This document shows positions 8,861-18,613 of a stretch of 64,000 bases of DNA, in pieces. The translations under genes and the position numbers were made by a program. Under the pieces are notes generated by a model, which did not search any database, was not told the origin of the DNA, and saw only the letters and a program-made list of their open reading frames with translations. Positions within the stretch are counted from its first letter, which is position 1. The number at the start of each line of letters is the position of its first letter. The stretch is from CAYMSF01 sp964392985. Its GTDB lineage: Bacteria > Verrucomicrobiota > Lentisphaeria > Victivallales > Victivallaceae. Where the stretch lies: contig CAYMSF010000001.1 of the NCBI GenBank assembly GCA_964392985.1, forward strand, positions 1 through 64,000, read 5' to 3'.

Positions 8861-10805
8861 AATAATCAAAGACAACAAAATTTACCGTTGCGGAACCTTG
8901 ACCTATACCAAGGTAGGGCTGTTTGTCCTTTTTGCCTGGCTGTTATGGGGTGATTTCTGTTTTACCATGATGGAGTCTGTGGTGCCGAGCATCCTGCCAC
9001 TGAAATTGAAGGGACTGGGATGCTCGAACTGGCTGATGGGACTGATTATGACAACAGCGCCTGGTGTGCTGAATATGACTGTATGCCCGTATATCAGTTT
9101 TAAAAGCGACCGTTACCGCAGTAAATGGGGTCGTCGCATTCCTTTCATTATTTGGACTATGCCGTTTCTCTGCTGCAGTCTGGTACTAATGGGAATAGGC
9201 GATGATATTTGCGGACTGTTGCAGCGCAATTCTGAATTTTTGCGGAGTTTTACCCCGGCAACTGTTACTATCGCACTTATCGCCGTTTTTCTGATAATGT
9301 TTCAATTTTTTAATATGTTTGTTAATTCTGTATTCTGGTATCTGTTTAACGATGTGGTTCCAGCACAGTTTCTGGCACGCTTCATGGGAGTGTTCAAGAT
9401 AGTCGGCACTGGAGCCGGAGCGCTGTATAACTTCTTCATTTTCCAGTTTGCTGAATCTCACATGCGGGAAATTTTTATTGGAGCCGCCGTATTGTATTTT
9501 GTTGGATTCGGCATGGCATGCATGATGATCAAGGAGGGGGAGTATCCGCCGCTGGAGGGCGAAAAAGAAAATTCATGCAGGGGGCTGAAAGGTCTCAGGA
9601 CTTTTTTCAGTGAGTCTTTTTCACATAAGTTTTACTGGTTGAAATTTTTTTCGATGTCATTTGCCTACGTCGCCACGGCGATTGGCACGTTCACTATTTT
9701 CTTCAATCGCGAAATGGGCTTGTCGTTGGATCAGATTGGCAAAATCAATGCAATCGGCTCAATCGCAATGATGGCGGCGATGTATTTTATGGCAATATTT
9801 GTTGACCGTTGGCATCCGTTGCGTATCTGCGTTTACGGAGCGGTATTTGCTGTACTGGGCAACGCGATGTCGCTGGTATGGATTTTTGTTACAATTCCAG
9901 GTAATTACTTTTTCTGGCTGAATATGGGCAATGTCCTGATTGGTACATTTCTGACCGCATTGGTGGCTGTTGCCGGACTGCCAAAAGAAATGCGGATATT
10001 TCCCAAGTCAAGATTTGGACAGTTCTGTTCAGCGCAATCAATGATCCGTTCAACATTTACTGTTATTTCAGGAGTATTGGCAGGACTATTTATAGACCTG
10101 GTCAGAAACCTCTGCCACGGATCAGACTATGCCTACCGGTTTATTTTTTTATGGATTACAGTATTTTCCGGAGTCAGTGCTATATTCATGGTGAAGGTGT
10201 ATCTGGCATGGTACCGGCTGGGCGGCGACAAACATTTCAAGCCGCCTGCGCCATGGAGTCCAAAGGGTTTTGAGGAAATGCCGGCAGTGCCGATAATCGG
10301 ACCACAGACCAGATGGCTGAATATATCCTTTATGCTTTTTGACGGAATAATGGGCTTGTCAGTTGTGAGCATTCCATTCCTGATGTGGTGGATGTATTCC
10401 AAGCAGCAAATGTTTGCATTCAAATGGTATGGACTGGCAGTATTGCCGTTGTCTGTTTTGGGGTTGATATGCTGGATGGTGCTTAAACAAAAAATCCGCC
10501 GTGACGTGGCGGCAGCAAAAGCAGGTTCGCCTTTGCACAACGGTATTCCTCACCATGGCATGTTGATTATTCTTGGCAGTAAATTCCTGCTTGCCGTTGG
10601 TGTGTGGATATGCCAGGTGCTGGTAACAATCTCTCTGAATATGGAAAGCGGCGCGATTGTGTTCGGCATTGCAAACGGGATTACAAACTTTCTGTTGTTT
10701 GGAACACTGTACCTGATGTGCAGAATTGAACGCGGATTTTCCGTTACGGTCGACGAAATGCCCGAGAAATGTGAGCCTTCTGGCACAATTGCTTTAAAAA
10801 TATAA
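8850..10805 (+). CDS. MFS transporter (SLC45/GPH-like sugar carrier)
   Basis: From the ATG at 8850 the product is 651 residues. An upstream in-frame TTG at 8805 has no ribosome site and adds an unlikely N-terminus. The protein has about 12 hydrophobic segments, with the MFS loop 2-3 signature SDRYRSKWGRRIPFI near residue 90. A long polar central loop (about 230-260) and a long hydrophobic C-terminal half make it longer than typical 400-450 residue MFS proteins. SLC45/GPH-like carriers move sugars with H+ or Na+. Lying between two DUF4838 enzymes, it probably imports oligosaccharide or monosaccharide products. It overlaps the 8771-8860 leader ORF. Confidence 0.85.
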   Translation: MTSEIIKDNKIYRCGTLTYTKVGLFVLFAWLLWGDFCFTMMESVVPSILPLKLKGLGCSNWLMGLIMTTAPGVLNMTVCPYISFKSDRYRSKWGRRIPFIIWTMPFLCCSLVLMGIGDDICGLLQRNSEFLRSFTPATVTIALIAVFLIMFQFFNMFVNSVFWYLFNDVVPAQFLARFMGVFKIVGTGAGALYNFFIFQFAESHMREIFIGAAVLYFVGFGMACMMIKEGEYPPLEGEKENSCRGLKGLRTFFSESFSHKFYWLKFFSMSFAYVATAIGTFTIFFNREMGLSLDQIGKINAIGSIAMMAAMYFMAIFVDRWHPLRICVYGAVFAVLGNAMSLVWIFVTIPGNYFFWLNMGNVLIGTFLTALVAVAGLPKEMRIFPKSRFGQFCSAQSMIRSTFTVISGVLAGLFIDLVRNLCHGSDYAYRFIFLWITVFSGVSAIFMVKVYLAWYRLGGDKHFKPPAPWSPKGFEEMPAVPIIGPQTRWLNISFMLFDGIMGLSVVSIPFLMWWMYSKQQMFAFKWYGLAVLPLSVLGLICWMVLKQKIRRDVAAAKAGSPLHNGIPHHGMLIILGSKFLLAVGVWICQVLVTISLNMESGAIVFGIANGITNFLLFGTLYLMCRIERGFSVTVDEMPEKCEPSGTIALKI

Positions 10806-10818
10806 TAATGCATTTCTG

Positions 10819-10909
10819 GATTTTAAAATATACAGGATTGCTTATTAATCTCAGAACGGAAAGAATAAATCTAACGTTTGCCCATGAAGTTTTTAAAAGG
10901 ACTCATTGA
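10819..10909 (+). pseudogene. Decayed 5' remnant of a second uroD-family gene
   Basis: This intergenic stretch aligns without gaps to 4572-4644, the leader and first codons of the UroD-family gene, with about 58 of 73 matching bases (counted by eye). The start codon ATG at 4597 corresponds to ATT at 10844. In the matching frame it reads NLRTERINLTFAHEVFKRTH then a TGA stop at 10907, against NTRIERINQAFAHKVPDRTP in the intact gene. The rest of the gene is gone. It sits immediately before the second DUF4838 gene, exactly as the intact gene precedes the first. Confidence 0.8.
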
Positions 10910-10972
10910 TTGAGTTCTTTTCAGTAGTTTTATATATTCAATATCCTAATCAAAATATAACTGGAGGGGGCG

Positions 10973-13927
10973 ATGAGTAGAAATCCATTTAAAATCATGT
11001 TTCTTGCTTGTGTTGCGGTCTGTGTAGTTACAGCCGGCTATGCTGGAGAAGTGAAGCGTTCCATTAAACTTGATGAATCAAAAATGCTGACACTGGCGGA
11101 AAACGGTGCGGCGCAGTTTGATATAGTTGTTCCGGAAAGTTCCGGCAATGTGGCAAAATACGCGGCTCAGGAATTGCAGGCATTTCTGGAAAGAACCATT
11201 GGCGGAAAAATACCAATTACCACTATGCCGGTATCAGGTAAGACGGCGTTGATTGTCGGTGATAATGAATTTACGCGGAAACTTGGCGTGGAGGTAAAGT
11301 CTTTGCCTCGTGACGGTTTTATCATTAAAAACTTCGGTAATGTAATTGTTATCGCCGGTAGAGACGATAAAGATAAGAAACCGGATGAACAGTTTAAATA
11401 CGGTATATGGGGACAAATGTATGAGCGCGGAACGTTGTTTGGTGTTTACGATTTTATGGAACGTTTTTCCGGAGTCAGGTTTTATTTTCCCGGGGATACA
11501 GGAACAATAGTGCAGAAAAAACAAAACTTAAAAATTCCGTCTATGGATATTGTGGATTGCCCTGATTATACTGCGCGGAGTTATTCCACCTATGACGGGA
11601 AATGGCCGGGTCAAAAGAGTAATACCGATTATTATGATAAAAATAAAATAGCCTGCCGTTATCGTATGCAGACGGAATACATCCCTAATTGTCATGGATT
11701 AAGGGATTTGGATTATCTGGAGAGATTTGGTAAAACCAATCCGGAATACTTTGCGGTTATGGATAATGGCAAGCGGTATATTGAGTCAGGCATGCAGTTT
11801 CCTGGACAATTGTGCTATAGTAGCGGTATTCGTCAGGAAATTTATAAAGACGCGGAAGCCTTCCTCACTGGAAAACCGGTCGAAAGCCGTATCCCCGGTA
11901 AAAAAGTATGGCCTCCAAGCGGCTACCAGAAAGGATATTTCAATACAATGCCTCAGGATGGATTGTATTTCTGCCGCTGTGCCGAATGTCAGAAACATTT
12001 CAGCAGCGGTGACCAGGCAACTTCAGATTTTTTGTGGGATACGACTATTGATACAGCGCTTAAGATTAAAGAGAATAAAATTCCCGGATATATTACGATG
12101 ATGGCATATACTTTTTATGCTCCGGTGCCGAAGCGGGAAATTCCGGACAACGTGCTGGTAATGGTGGCTGAACTTGGCCCGTGGGGAGAAGCTTGTGTTG
12201 AGGTACAAAAAAGAGATAATCAGGAGATAATTGACTGGACGAAAAAGTTGGGACACAAAGTATGGTTGTGGAATTATGCCGGCAAATTTGCCGGGTTGAA
12301 TATACCCGGGATACCGACATCCACACCGAAGGCCGTCGCCAGCTATTACAAGTCTTTATCGCCTTATCTCACCGGCGCTTTCCTTCAAACCAAAAGCGAT
12401 TTATTCACATTCAATCATTTGAACTATTATGTGTTCGGCAAGGTATGCTGGGATAATTCCACCGATGTGGAAAAGATACTGAATGAATATTATACATTGA
12501 TGTATGGTACTGCCGCAGAACCGATGAAAAAGTTTTTTGAGCGCATCGAATATCTCTGGATTAATAAGGTTATTAGAAAAGTGGCAAGTACTTCAGAGGG
12601 ACCCATAGTAGTCCCTGCATCGGAGTATGAAATCTGGGAAAAAATCTATTCACCACAGGAAATTATGTCACTGACTGCAATGTTAGACCAGGCGGAGAAA
12701 CTTGCTGCCAAAGATGTTGATGCCTTGAAAAGAATTAAATATATGCGTGTTGATTTTTTAGACACACTGGCTAAACATGCAAAAAGTTATAGTGACGCGA
12801 AAAATGATATCTCCGGCTTAGTGTTCAGTGTAAAAGATGTTCCCGCGGATAAGGGCATTGATATAGATGGCAAACTCGATGATCCCGCCTGGCAGACAGC
12901 CAATGAGGTTGCATTAGTTCCGTTCGGTAAGGTCGATAATGCGGTTAAAACAACAGTAAAAGTGTTAAAGAATAAAGATTATCTTTATGTGGCATTTGAT
13001 TGCAAAGAGCCAATGCTGGACCAGGTTGTCGTTGTCACGAGAAAAAATGATGATAAAAAGATGTATAACGACTCTTCCGTGGAGATTTTCCTTAATCCAT
13101 CCGGCGACCTGAAAAATTACTGTCAGTTGATGATTAATACGCTTGGATGTCTGTCCGATTTGAAAGTAAATAAAAATTCAAATGAATCAATGAGTGATTG
13201 GAACTGGAACAGCGACGCAATTGTTAAAACGACAAAAAACAATGATGGTTGGATTGCGGAAATTGCCATCCCATTGAAGAGCTTTGATGGGATGAACCCT
13301 AAAGGTTTTCCGGCAAATTTCAATCGTAATCGCGTTCTCAATAGCGGCAGTTCCAACTATTCCTGGAGTCCTTACTTGAAAAATGGATTCCATGAAATTG
13401 ATAACTTTGGAACACTGTTTTTCGGAATATTTAATGACACCTCAATTATTGATGGTAGTTTCGCTAAAATACCACAGAACGGAAGAGCGTTCGGAAAATG
13501 GAATCCACCGGTTACACTCAAAACTGGACAGTCTATTACGATTGACCCTTCCACCAGTCCAACGCCTGGCGGTAAAAGCATTAAATTGCAGAATAAAAGT
13601 GATGAAAGCCTTGTGTTAACTCAGGGGCTGCCGGGATTGAAGCCGAATACCAAATATAAACTGACGTTTAATGTCAGGCTTGATGACATTAAGCCGGTTT
13701 CGCCACGCGGCGGCGTCAGGGTTAACATTTGGGATGATAAAAACTGCTGGTTTCCGGAAAACTCCCTGACCGGTACGATGCCATGGACTAAACTGGGATT
13801 TGAATTTACCACAGGACCGAAAACCAATGACAGTAAAAATAATTCATATTTGAAACTTCTGATTCTTAAAGCTGAAGGCAGTGTCTGGTTTGAGGATATA
13901 AAACTGCGTGAAGTTCCGACTCAGTAA
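10973..13927 (+). CDS. Exported DUF4838 multidomain glycoside-hydrolase-like protein, copy 2
   Basis: A 984-residue paralogue of the 5806-8757 product, with the same domain order: signal peptide (about 1-25, ending AGYAGE), GH67-like N domain, DUF4838 with Cys motif FCRCAECQ, a CBM9-like module (IDGKLDDPAWQTA) and a C-terminal binding domain. Similarity runs over the whole length with almost no indels; I judge it to be roughly two-thirds identical. The start has a strong GGAGGGGG ribosome site 4-5 nt upstream. Divergence is spread evenly, suggesting an old duplication with retained function, perhaps with a different substrate. A decayed uroD start precedes it. Confidence 0.85.
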   Translation: MSRNPFKIMFLACVAVCVVTAGYAGEVKRSIKLDESKMLTLAENGAAQFDIVVPESSGNVAKYAAQELQAFLERTIGGKIPITTMPVSGKTALIVGDNEFTRKLGVEVKSLPRDGFIIKNFGNVIVIAGRDDKDKKPDEQFKYGIWGQMYERGTLFGVYDFMERFSGVRFYFPGDTGTIVQKKQNLKIPSMDIVDCPDYTARSYSTYDGKWPGQKSNTDYYDKNKIACRYRMQTEYIPNCHGLRDLDYLERFGKTNPEYFAVMDNGKRYIESGMQFPGQLCYSSGIRQEIYKDAEAFLTGKPVESRIPGKKVWPPSGYQKGYFNTMPQDGLYFCRCAECQKHFSSGDQATSDFLWDTTIDTALKIKENKIPGYITMMAYTFYAPVPKREIPDNVLVMVAELGPWGEACVEVQKRDNQEIIDWTKKLGHKVWLWNYAGKFAGLNIPGIPTSTPKAVASYYKSLSPYLTGAFLQTKSDLFTFNHLNYYVFGKVCWDNSTDVEKILNEYYTLMYGTAAEPMKKFFERIEYLWINKVIRKVASTSEGPIVVPASEYEIWEKIYSPQEIMSLTAMLDQAEKLAAKDVDALKRIKYMRVDFLDTLAKHAKSYSDAKNDISGLVFSVKDVPADKGIDIDGKLDDPAWQTANEVALVPFGKVDNAVKTTVKVLKNKDYLYVAFDCKEPMLDQVVVVTRKNDDKKMYNDSSVEIFLNPSGDLKNYCQLMINTLGCLSDLKVNKNSNESMSDWNWNSDAIVKTTKNNDGWIAEIAIPLKSFDGMNPKGFPANFNRNRVLNSGSSNYSWSPYLKNGFHEIDNFGTLFFGIFNDTSIIDGSFAKIPQNGRAFGKWNPPVTLKTGQSITIDPSTSPTPGGKSIKLQNKSDESLVLTQGLPGLKPNTKYKLTFNVRLDDIKPVSPRGGVRVNIWDDKNCWFPENSLTGTMPWTKLGFEFTTGPKTNDSKNNSYLKLLILKAEGSVWFEDIKLREVPTQ

Positions 13928-14118
13928 CGGATAAGTGTTTGAATTAAAATTAAAAATCAATCGCGTGAAAAGTGATGCATTAATAGAGGCTTTGCAAAAT
14001 AATTATTGTAAGTCTTGAGTTTTTTTCATAATATGTAATAAAGCATGCGAAAGAAAATCTGGAGATATTTATACCAAAGTACGGTTTTAAATTCAGATAT
14101 GGAAATACATATTGTTAC

Positions 14119-14376
14119 TTGAATGCTCTTCGCAAACGGTGTAACAGTTTTATGTATAATAACTATTACTATAATAAACAGGCAGGTCGCAAAACCCGAA
14201 AAGAACTGCGTTTGTGTCGTGATGTCAGCTTGAAAAATCGTGATTTAAGTAATAGGTTACGGGTCATTGTTTTTATTCTTTCAGAATTGCCTGCATTGAT
14301 TAATTTGCTCAGTTCCGAGCCGATGTGGATTAGTTTTGATAAAAATGGCAAGAAATATAAATTTACATGGACCTGA
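14119..14376 (+). CDS. Uncertain small ORF upstream of the HTH-EIIA gene
   Basis: The frame is open from about 14032 to 14376, but the only ATG is at 14152 and neither it nor the TTG at 14119 has a convincing ribosome site. The encoded product is basic (RKTRKELRLCRDVSLKNRDLSNRLR) with a hydrophobic stretch and ends ISFDKNGKKYKFTWT. Its stop overlaps the ATG of the next gene by 10 nt. I recognise no family. It may be a small regulatory gene, a truncated relict, or chance. The 190 nt before it (13928-14118) hold no clear promoter or terminator. Confidence 0.25.
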   Translation: MNALRKRCNSFMYNNYYYNKQAGRKTRKELRLCRDVSLKNRDLSNRLRVIVFILSELPALINLLSSEPMWISFDKNGKKYKFTWT

Positions 14377-15038
14377 AAATAAAAGATGTGGCGGAACTGT
14401 TGCATGTTCCTGAAAAGACGATTCTCCGGTGCATAAACGAAAATAAAATTCCGTATTACCGGATTAATAATCAATATCGTTTCAATCGCGGTGAGTTGAA
14501 CGAATGGATGCTGACTAATCGCGATATAACCCCGGCTGAGGCGCTTTCCGCAAGAGCCGCGGAAAGTGGTGTTGATTTATCGGAATGTTTACGCCGTGGC
14601 GGCATTTATTACCATGTTGCCGGCAATTGCGTCGAAGATGCCATCCGGAACGCGATGAGTACCGTGACTCTGCCACCGGAACTTAACCGTGAAGAAACGA
14701 TTGTGCATCTGCTTAATCGCGAGGCAATCATGCCGACAGCCGTTGGTTGTGGAGTTGCTATTCCGCATCCGCGTTCGCCGATTGTTGCTGACGTTTCCAA
14801 CGAAAGTGTGGCAATTTGTTTTCTTGGCGAACCGGTCGACTTCAGCGCTGCTGACGGCAAACCGGTGCATGTGATGTTCATCGTACTGAGCGCCAATCAG
14901 CCGCGTCATCTTGAAATATTATTCAAAATTTCTTCGTTATGCCTTCAAGAACAATTTATGGGGCTGTTGTTGCAGCGCGCTTCAGAAACGGAAATTATCG
15001 CTTATATTGAATCCATGAAATCAAAATGGAAGCGGTAG
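14367..15038 (+). CDS. HTH (excisionase-type) plus PTS EIIA (PtsN-type) fusion regulator
   Basis: The 223-residue protein has a MerR/excisionase-like DNA-binding domain at residues 1-50 (IKDVAELLHVPEKTILRCINENKIPYY, seen in two pieces around the recognition helix). From about 75 to 220 it has an EIIA domain of the fructose/nitrogen type, with the phospho-acceptor histidine at residue 134 in GVAIPHPRSP. EIIA-Ntr proteins sense PEP-dependent phosphorylation and modulate partner proteins. It stops 4 nt before the first membrane subunit of the Ehr complex, so it is most likely co-transcribed and may control the complex or its expression according to carbon state. That link is inference from position. 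Confidence 0.8.
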   Translation: MDLKIKDVAELLHVPEKTILRCINENKIPYYRINNQYRFNRGELNEWMLTNRDITPAEALSARAAESGVDLSECLRRGGIYYHVAGNCVEDAIRNAMSTVTLPPELNREETIVHLLNREAIMPTAVGCGVAIPHPRSPIVADVSNESVAICFLGEPVDFSAADGKPVHVMFIVLSANQPRHLEILFKISSLCLQEQFMGLLLQRASETEIIAYIESMKSKWKR

Positions 15039-15042
15039 CGTT

Positions 15043-17037
15043 ATGGATTTTTTGAGTTTATTTTTGGCCGGGATTGCGGTATATCTTACTTTTGCAGTTT
15101 TGTCTTTCTCCGTTCGCAGTAAGTATAAAGGACTGATTATTCTCGCCGGTTGTATAGTTGGTGGATTAATGGTCTCGACTGCCGCGGTCAAATGTCTCTA
15201 TTCCGGAAAATCAGAAACAATTACAATCGCCGCAAATTTCCCTTTTAATGACATCGTGTTGCGGCTTGACCCGCTGGCGGCCTTTTTTATTCTGGTAATT
15301 GCCATTGGAGCATTATTTTCTGTATGGTATGGTTGCAGCTATTTATTGCCTTATTCCAGGAAAGGTTACCCGCTTTCTGCTCATTTTCTGTTTCTCGTAT
15401 TACTGATTGTGGCAATGCTTGTTTTGACGGTAGTACGAAATTCGGTGGCTTTTCTGGTTTTGTGGGAAATAATGTCACTCTCGTCGTTTTTTCTGGTTAT
15501 TTTTGAGCATGAAAAGCCGGAGGTTTTGTCTGCCGGAATATTTTATCTGGTGACAATGCATATAAGCCTTGTATGTTTGATGATGGGATTTTTGGTTTTG
15601 ATGCGCACGACCGGCAGTAATGATTTTGATGCATATCATGTTTTATTAAATTCCGAAGCTTATCGTCCAGTGGCTGATTGCGCTTTCATTCTGTTTCTGA
15701 TTGGATTTGGTATTAAGGCAGGATTTCTGCCGTTGCACAACTGGCTGCCGGCCGCCCATACCGCCGCGCCGAGTCATGTTTCCGGACTGATGTCCGGGGT
15801 AATGATTAAAATGGGAATTTTTGGTATTTGTTTGATGATCGCCGTTTTGGGTGTACCGTCACTCTGGATATGTTATCTGGTAACGTTGATGGCCGTGGCA
15901 ACCGCACTGTTTGGAATTTTTTATGCCGCGGTAAAAGATGATTTCAAGCGTGTACTGGCATATAGCAGCATTGAGAATATTGGGATTATCGGGTTGGGTA
16001 TTGGAGTAGGACTGCTGGGAATGTCGTACGGCAATATGGCCATGGCTATGCTGGGGTTGAGCGGGGCGTTGTTGCATGTATTGAATCACTCGTTGTTTAA
16101 AGGATTGCTTTTTTACGGTGCCGGGTCGGTTTACCTGCAAACTCATACTCGCAATCTTAATTTACTTGGTGGAATTTACCGGAAGATGCCGGGTACAGGT
16201 ATTTTATTCCTTGCCGGTTGTCTGGCCGTCTGCGGTCTGCCTCCGTTCAACGGATTCGTCAGTAAATTTATTATTTATTATGCAATGTTGAGCAGCAAAG
16301 GAATCTCTGATGCAGGGATAATATTCACCGCAACCATTTCCTTCACCCTGTTGGCACTCGTTGGTGCGGTTGCAGTATTATGTTTCACCAGATTATTTGG
16401 GATTTTATTTTTTGGTGCGCCGCGCAGTTCATTGTCTGCATCAGCTACAGAGAGTTCCCGGTTTGCATTGATGCCAATGGTTTTTCTGGCGATTCTCTGT
16501 CTGCTAGGGGGGCTTTTCCCCGGAATACTGTTACATGGCGTTGAATTTCCTGCCGAGATGATTGTTGGACATCCTGCTCCGGGAATAACCGTGGAACTGG
16601 GGAAACCGTTGCAATCCATTGCAATACTGTTTATTACAATGATAATCATGAGTATGATACTGTTCGGAATACGTTCATTGCTGTTGTGCCGTCACCGGGA
16701 AAGAAATGCTCCAACATGGGGGGGCGGCTATAATCACATATCAAATCGTATGCAATATACCGCTGCATCATTTTCGATGCCTTTCATTGAATTGATTAAA
16801 CCGGCGATGAAGAAAGTGGAAGGTGGCGGGAAGGTTAAAGGATTATTTCCTGATGCAAATGCATATATATTTAAAATCAAGGATATTTTTGAACTCGGGG
16901 TAATCCGGCCGTTGGGTGAACGGATTGTATTTCTATTTGGGCGTTTCTCCTGGATTCAAGATGGAAATATGCAACATTATTTGTTTTATGGTATGATATT
17001 TTTAATTGGCGCGCTAATATGGGTGGTATTCGGGTAA
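15043..17037 (+). CDS. HyfB-like proton/ion-pumping membrane subunit of an Ehr complex
   Basis: A 664-residue, highly hydrophobic protein of the NuoL/NuoM/MrpA antiporter-like family, close in length to hydrogenase-4 component B. The core segment KAGFLPLHNWLPAAHTAAP near residue 230 carries the conserved lysine and HNWLP motif of this family, followed by a second transport half and a C-terminal extension with a soluble stretch (about 560-640). In complex I and group 4 hydrogenases such subunits translocate H+ or Na+. It is the first of six tightly spaced genes (gaps of 1-15 nt or overlaps) that form the Ehr complex. Confidence 0.88.
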   Translation: MDFLSLFLAGIAVYLTFAVLSFSVRSKYKGLIILAGCIVGGLMVSTAAVKCLYSGKSETITIAANFPFNDIVLRLDPLAAFFILVIAIGALFSVWYGCSYLLPYSRKGYPLSAHFLFLVLLIVAMLVLTVVRNSVAFLVLWEIMSLSSFFLVIFEHEKPEVLSAGIFYLVTMHISLVCLMMGFLVLMRTTGSNDFDAYHVLLNSEAYRPVADCAFILFLIGFGIKAGFLPLHNWLPAAHTAAPSHVSGLMSGVMIKMGIFGICLMIAVLGVPSLWICYLVTLMAVATALFGIFYAAVKDDFKRVLAYSSIENIGIIGLGIGVGLLGMSYGNMAMAMLGLSGALLHVLNHSLFKGLLFYGAGSVYLQTHTRNLNLLGGIYRKMPGTGILFLAGCLAVCGLPPFNGFVSKFIIYYAMLSSKGISDAGIIFTATISFTLLALVGAVAVLCFTRLFGILFFGAPRSSLSASATESSRFALMPMVFLAILCLLGGLFPGILLHGVEFPAEMIVGHPAPGITVELGKPLQSIAILFITMIIMSMILFGIRSLLLCRHRERNAPTWGGGYNHISNRMQYTAASFSMPFIELIKPAMKKVEGGGKVKGLFPDANAYIFKIKDIFELGVIRPLGERIVFLFGRFSWIQDGNMQHYLFYGMIFLIGALIWVVFG

Positions 17038-17041
17038 ATTT

Positions 17042-17962
17042 ATGGCAATCATTTTAATCAATCTTGGTCTGATATTATTGTTCCCGCTATTGCTGTCCGG
17101 AATTATTCGCCGGATAAAGTCAATATGGGGTGGTAGAAAGGGACCTAAAGTCACCCAGCCATTTTATGACATTTTTAAGTTATTAAAAAAAGGTGTAGTT
17201 ATCAGTCAAACCGTTTCGCCATGGTTTCAGATGGTGCCATCCATTTCGCTGGCTGCGGTTATAGCTGCTGCCATTGTAATGCCGATGGCAGGGAAACAGG
17301 CCATCCTCAGTTTTAACGGTGATTTTATCGTTTTCTGTTATCTGCTGGCTTTGAGTAAATTCTTTCTTGTTATCGGCGGAATGGATACCGGCAGTAGTTT
17401 TGAGGGGATGGGATGCAGTCGTGAGTTGACATTTTCGGCATTGGCTGAACCGGGATTTTTTATGATTATGGCGGCTTTGTCATGGGTTGCCGGAGTTAAA
17501 TCATTTGATGAAATCGGGCAGATTATTTATCAGCAGGGCAGTGGTACCGGGCTGTTAATAATTCTTGCCGGAATTGGTCTGTTTTTATTTCTGCTCGTTG
17601 AGTGTGGGAGGATGCCGGTGGATGATCAGGAAACACATCTGGAATTGACCATGATTCATGAAGTAATGATTCTTGATAATTCCGGACCTGATCTGGCTTT
17701 TTTGAGCTATACCGCGGCCTTGAAAATGTATCTTATTATCGCTTTGATGGCGGTGTTAATGGTGCCGCCAGGCATGAGTATTATTGCCGCCACCGGGTGT
17801 TTTGCCGCAATTGCAATTGCAATCGCGGTGCTGATAGGTTTGGTTGAATCGGTGACGGCACGATTAAGGATGACGCATGTGCCGCAGTTTGCCTTTTTGA
17901 TTATCGCTTTGGGAATGATTATTGTTTTTATCGTGTTGATGCAAAACGGGAGACCGTTGTGA
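17042..17962 (+). CDS. HyfC/NuoH-like membrane anchor subunit
   Basis: The 306-residue protein resembles NuoH and hydrogenase-4 component C. The N-terminal loop GGRKGPKVTQPFYDIFKLLKK is the usual contact with the peripheral arm, and the VECGRMPVDDQETHLELTMIHE segment near residue 190-212 is the conserved acidic loop of the quinone/ion-coupling region. About eight hydrophobic segments are present. It would link the peripheral electron-transfer subunits to the antiporter-like subunits. It starts 4 nt after the HyfB-like gene and overlaps the next gene by 4 nt (GTGA). Confidence 0.88.
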   Translation: MAIILINLGLILLFPLLLSGIIRRIKSIWGGRKGPKVTQPFYDIFKLLKKGVVISQTVSPWFQMVPSISLAAVIAAAIVMPMAGKQAILSFNGDFIVFCYLLALSKFFLVIGGMDTGSSFEGMGCSRELTFSALAEPGFFMIMAALSWVAGVKSFDEIGQIIYQQGSGTGLLIILAGIGLFLFLLVECGRMPVDDQETHLELTMIHEVMILDNSGPDLAFLSYTAALKMYLIIALMAVLMVPPGMSIIAATGCFAAIAIAIAVLIGLVESVTARLRMTHVPQFAFLIIALGMIIVFIVLMQNGRPL

Positions 17963-18612
17963 ATACTGCAATGAATTTCGAGAATTCTATTATTATTTTA
18001 TTTGCGGTGACAATGTTGTATGTCGCTGTCAGCAGCAGACTTGAAGCCTATATCAAAATGCTGGCGGTGCAGGGGGCGTTGTTATTTGCGGTGTCAGTGA
18101 AGAGTGTGGCAATTACCGCTTATGCCACCTTCGGCTTTATTATTCTGGAAACACTGGTATTGAAAATGATAATTATTCCATGGTTTCTGATTAAAATTCT
18201 GCGCGAAAATGAAATTGACCGTGAAACTGAACCCTCTATTCCAAATTTCTATTCTTTAGTGATTGTCAGCGCGATTATTGCCTGCGGTTTCGTTTCATCA
18301 TATTTAATATCAAGTACAAAGCAACCAGTCAATCCGGTATATTTCGGCGGCGCGCTGGCGGTAATTATTTCTGCGTTATTTATTATCATGACGAGAAAGA
18401 AACTGATTACTCATATTATTGCCTACATATTTTTGGAAAATGGTATTTTTCTGCTTTCACTCTCGGTTGCACGGGAAATGCCATTCATTGTTAATCTTGG
18501 GGTAATGCTCGATATTTTTGTCTGGGTATTGCTGGCGGGAATATTTGTAAAAATGATTAAAACCACATTTCCCGGACAACATATTGATAAATTGAAAGGC
18601 TTGCGAGGTTGA
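17959..18612 (+). CDS. HyfE-like membrane subunit
   Basis: A 217-residue protein with about six transmembrane segments, starting at GTG in a 4-nt overlap with the HyfC-like gene. Its length and order match hydrogenase-4 component E, which combines NuoK-like features (the segment HIIAYIFLENGIFLLSLSV near residue 152 resembles the NuoK glutamate region). It probably forms part of the ion channel. The stop lies 1 nt before the HyfF-like ATG. Confidence 0.82.
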   Translation: MNTAMNFENSIIILFAVTMLYVAVSSRLEAYIKMLAVQGALLFAVSVKSVAITAYATFGFIILETLVLKMIIIPWFLIKILRENEIDRETEPSIPNFYSLVIVSAIIACGFVSSYLISSTKQPVNPVYFGGALAVIISALFIIMTRKKLITHIIAYIFLENGIFLLSLSVAREMPFIVNLGVMLDIFVWVLLAGIFVKMIKTTFPGQHIDKLKGLRG

Positions 18613-18613
18613 A

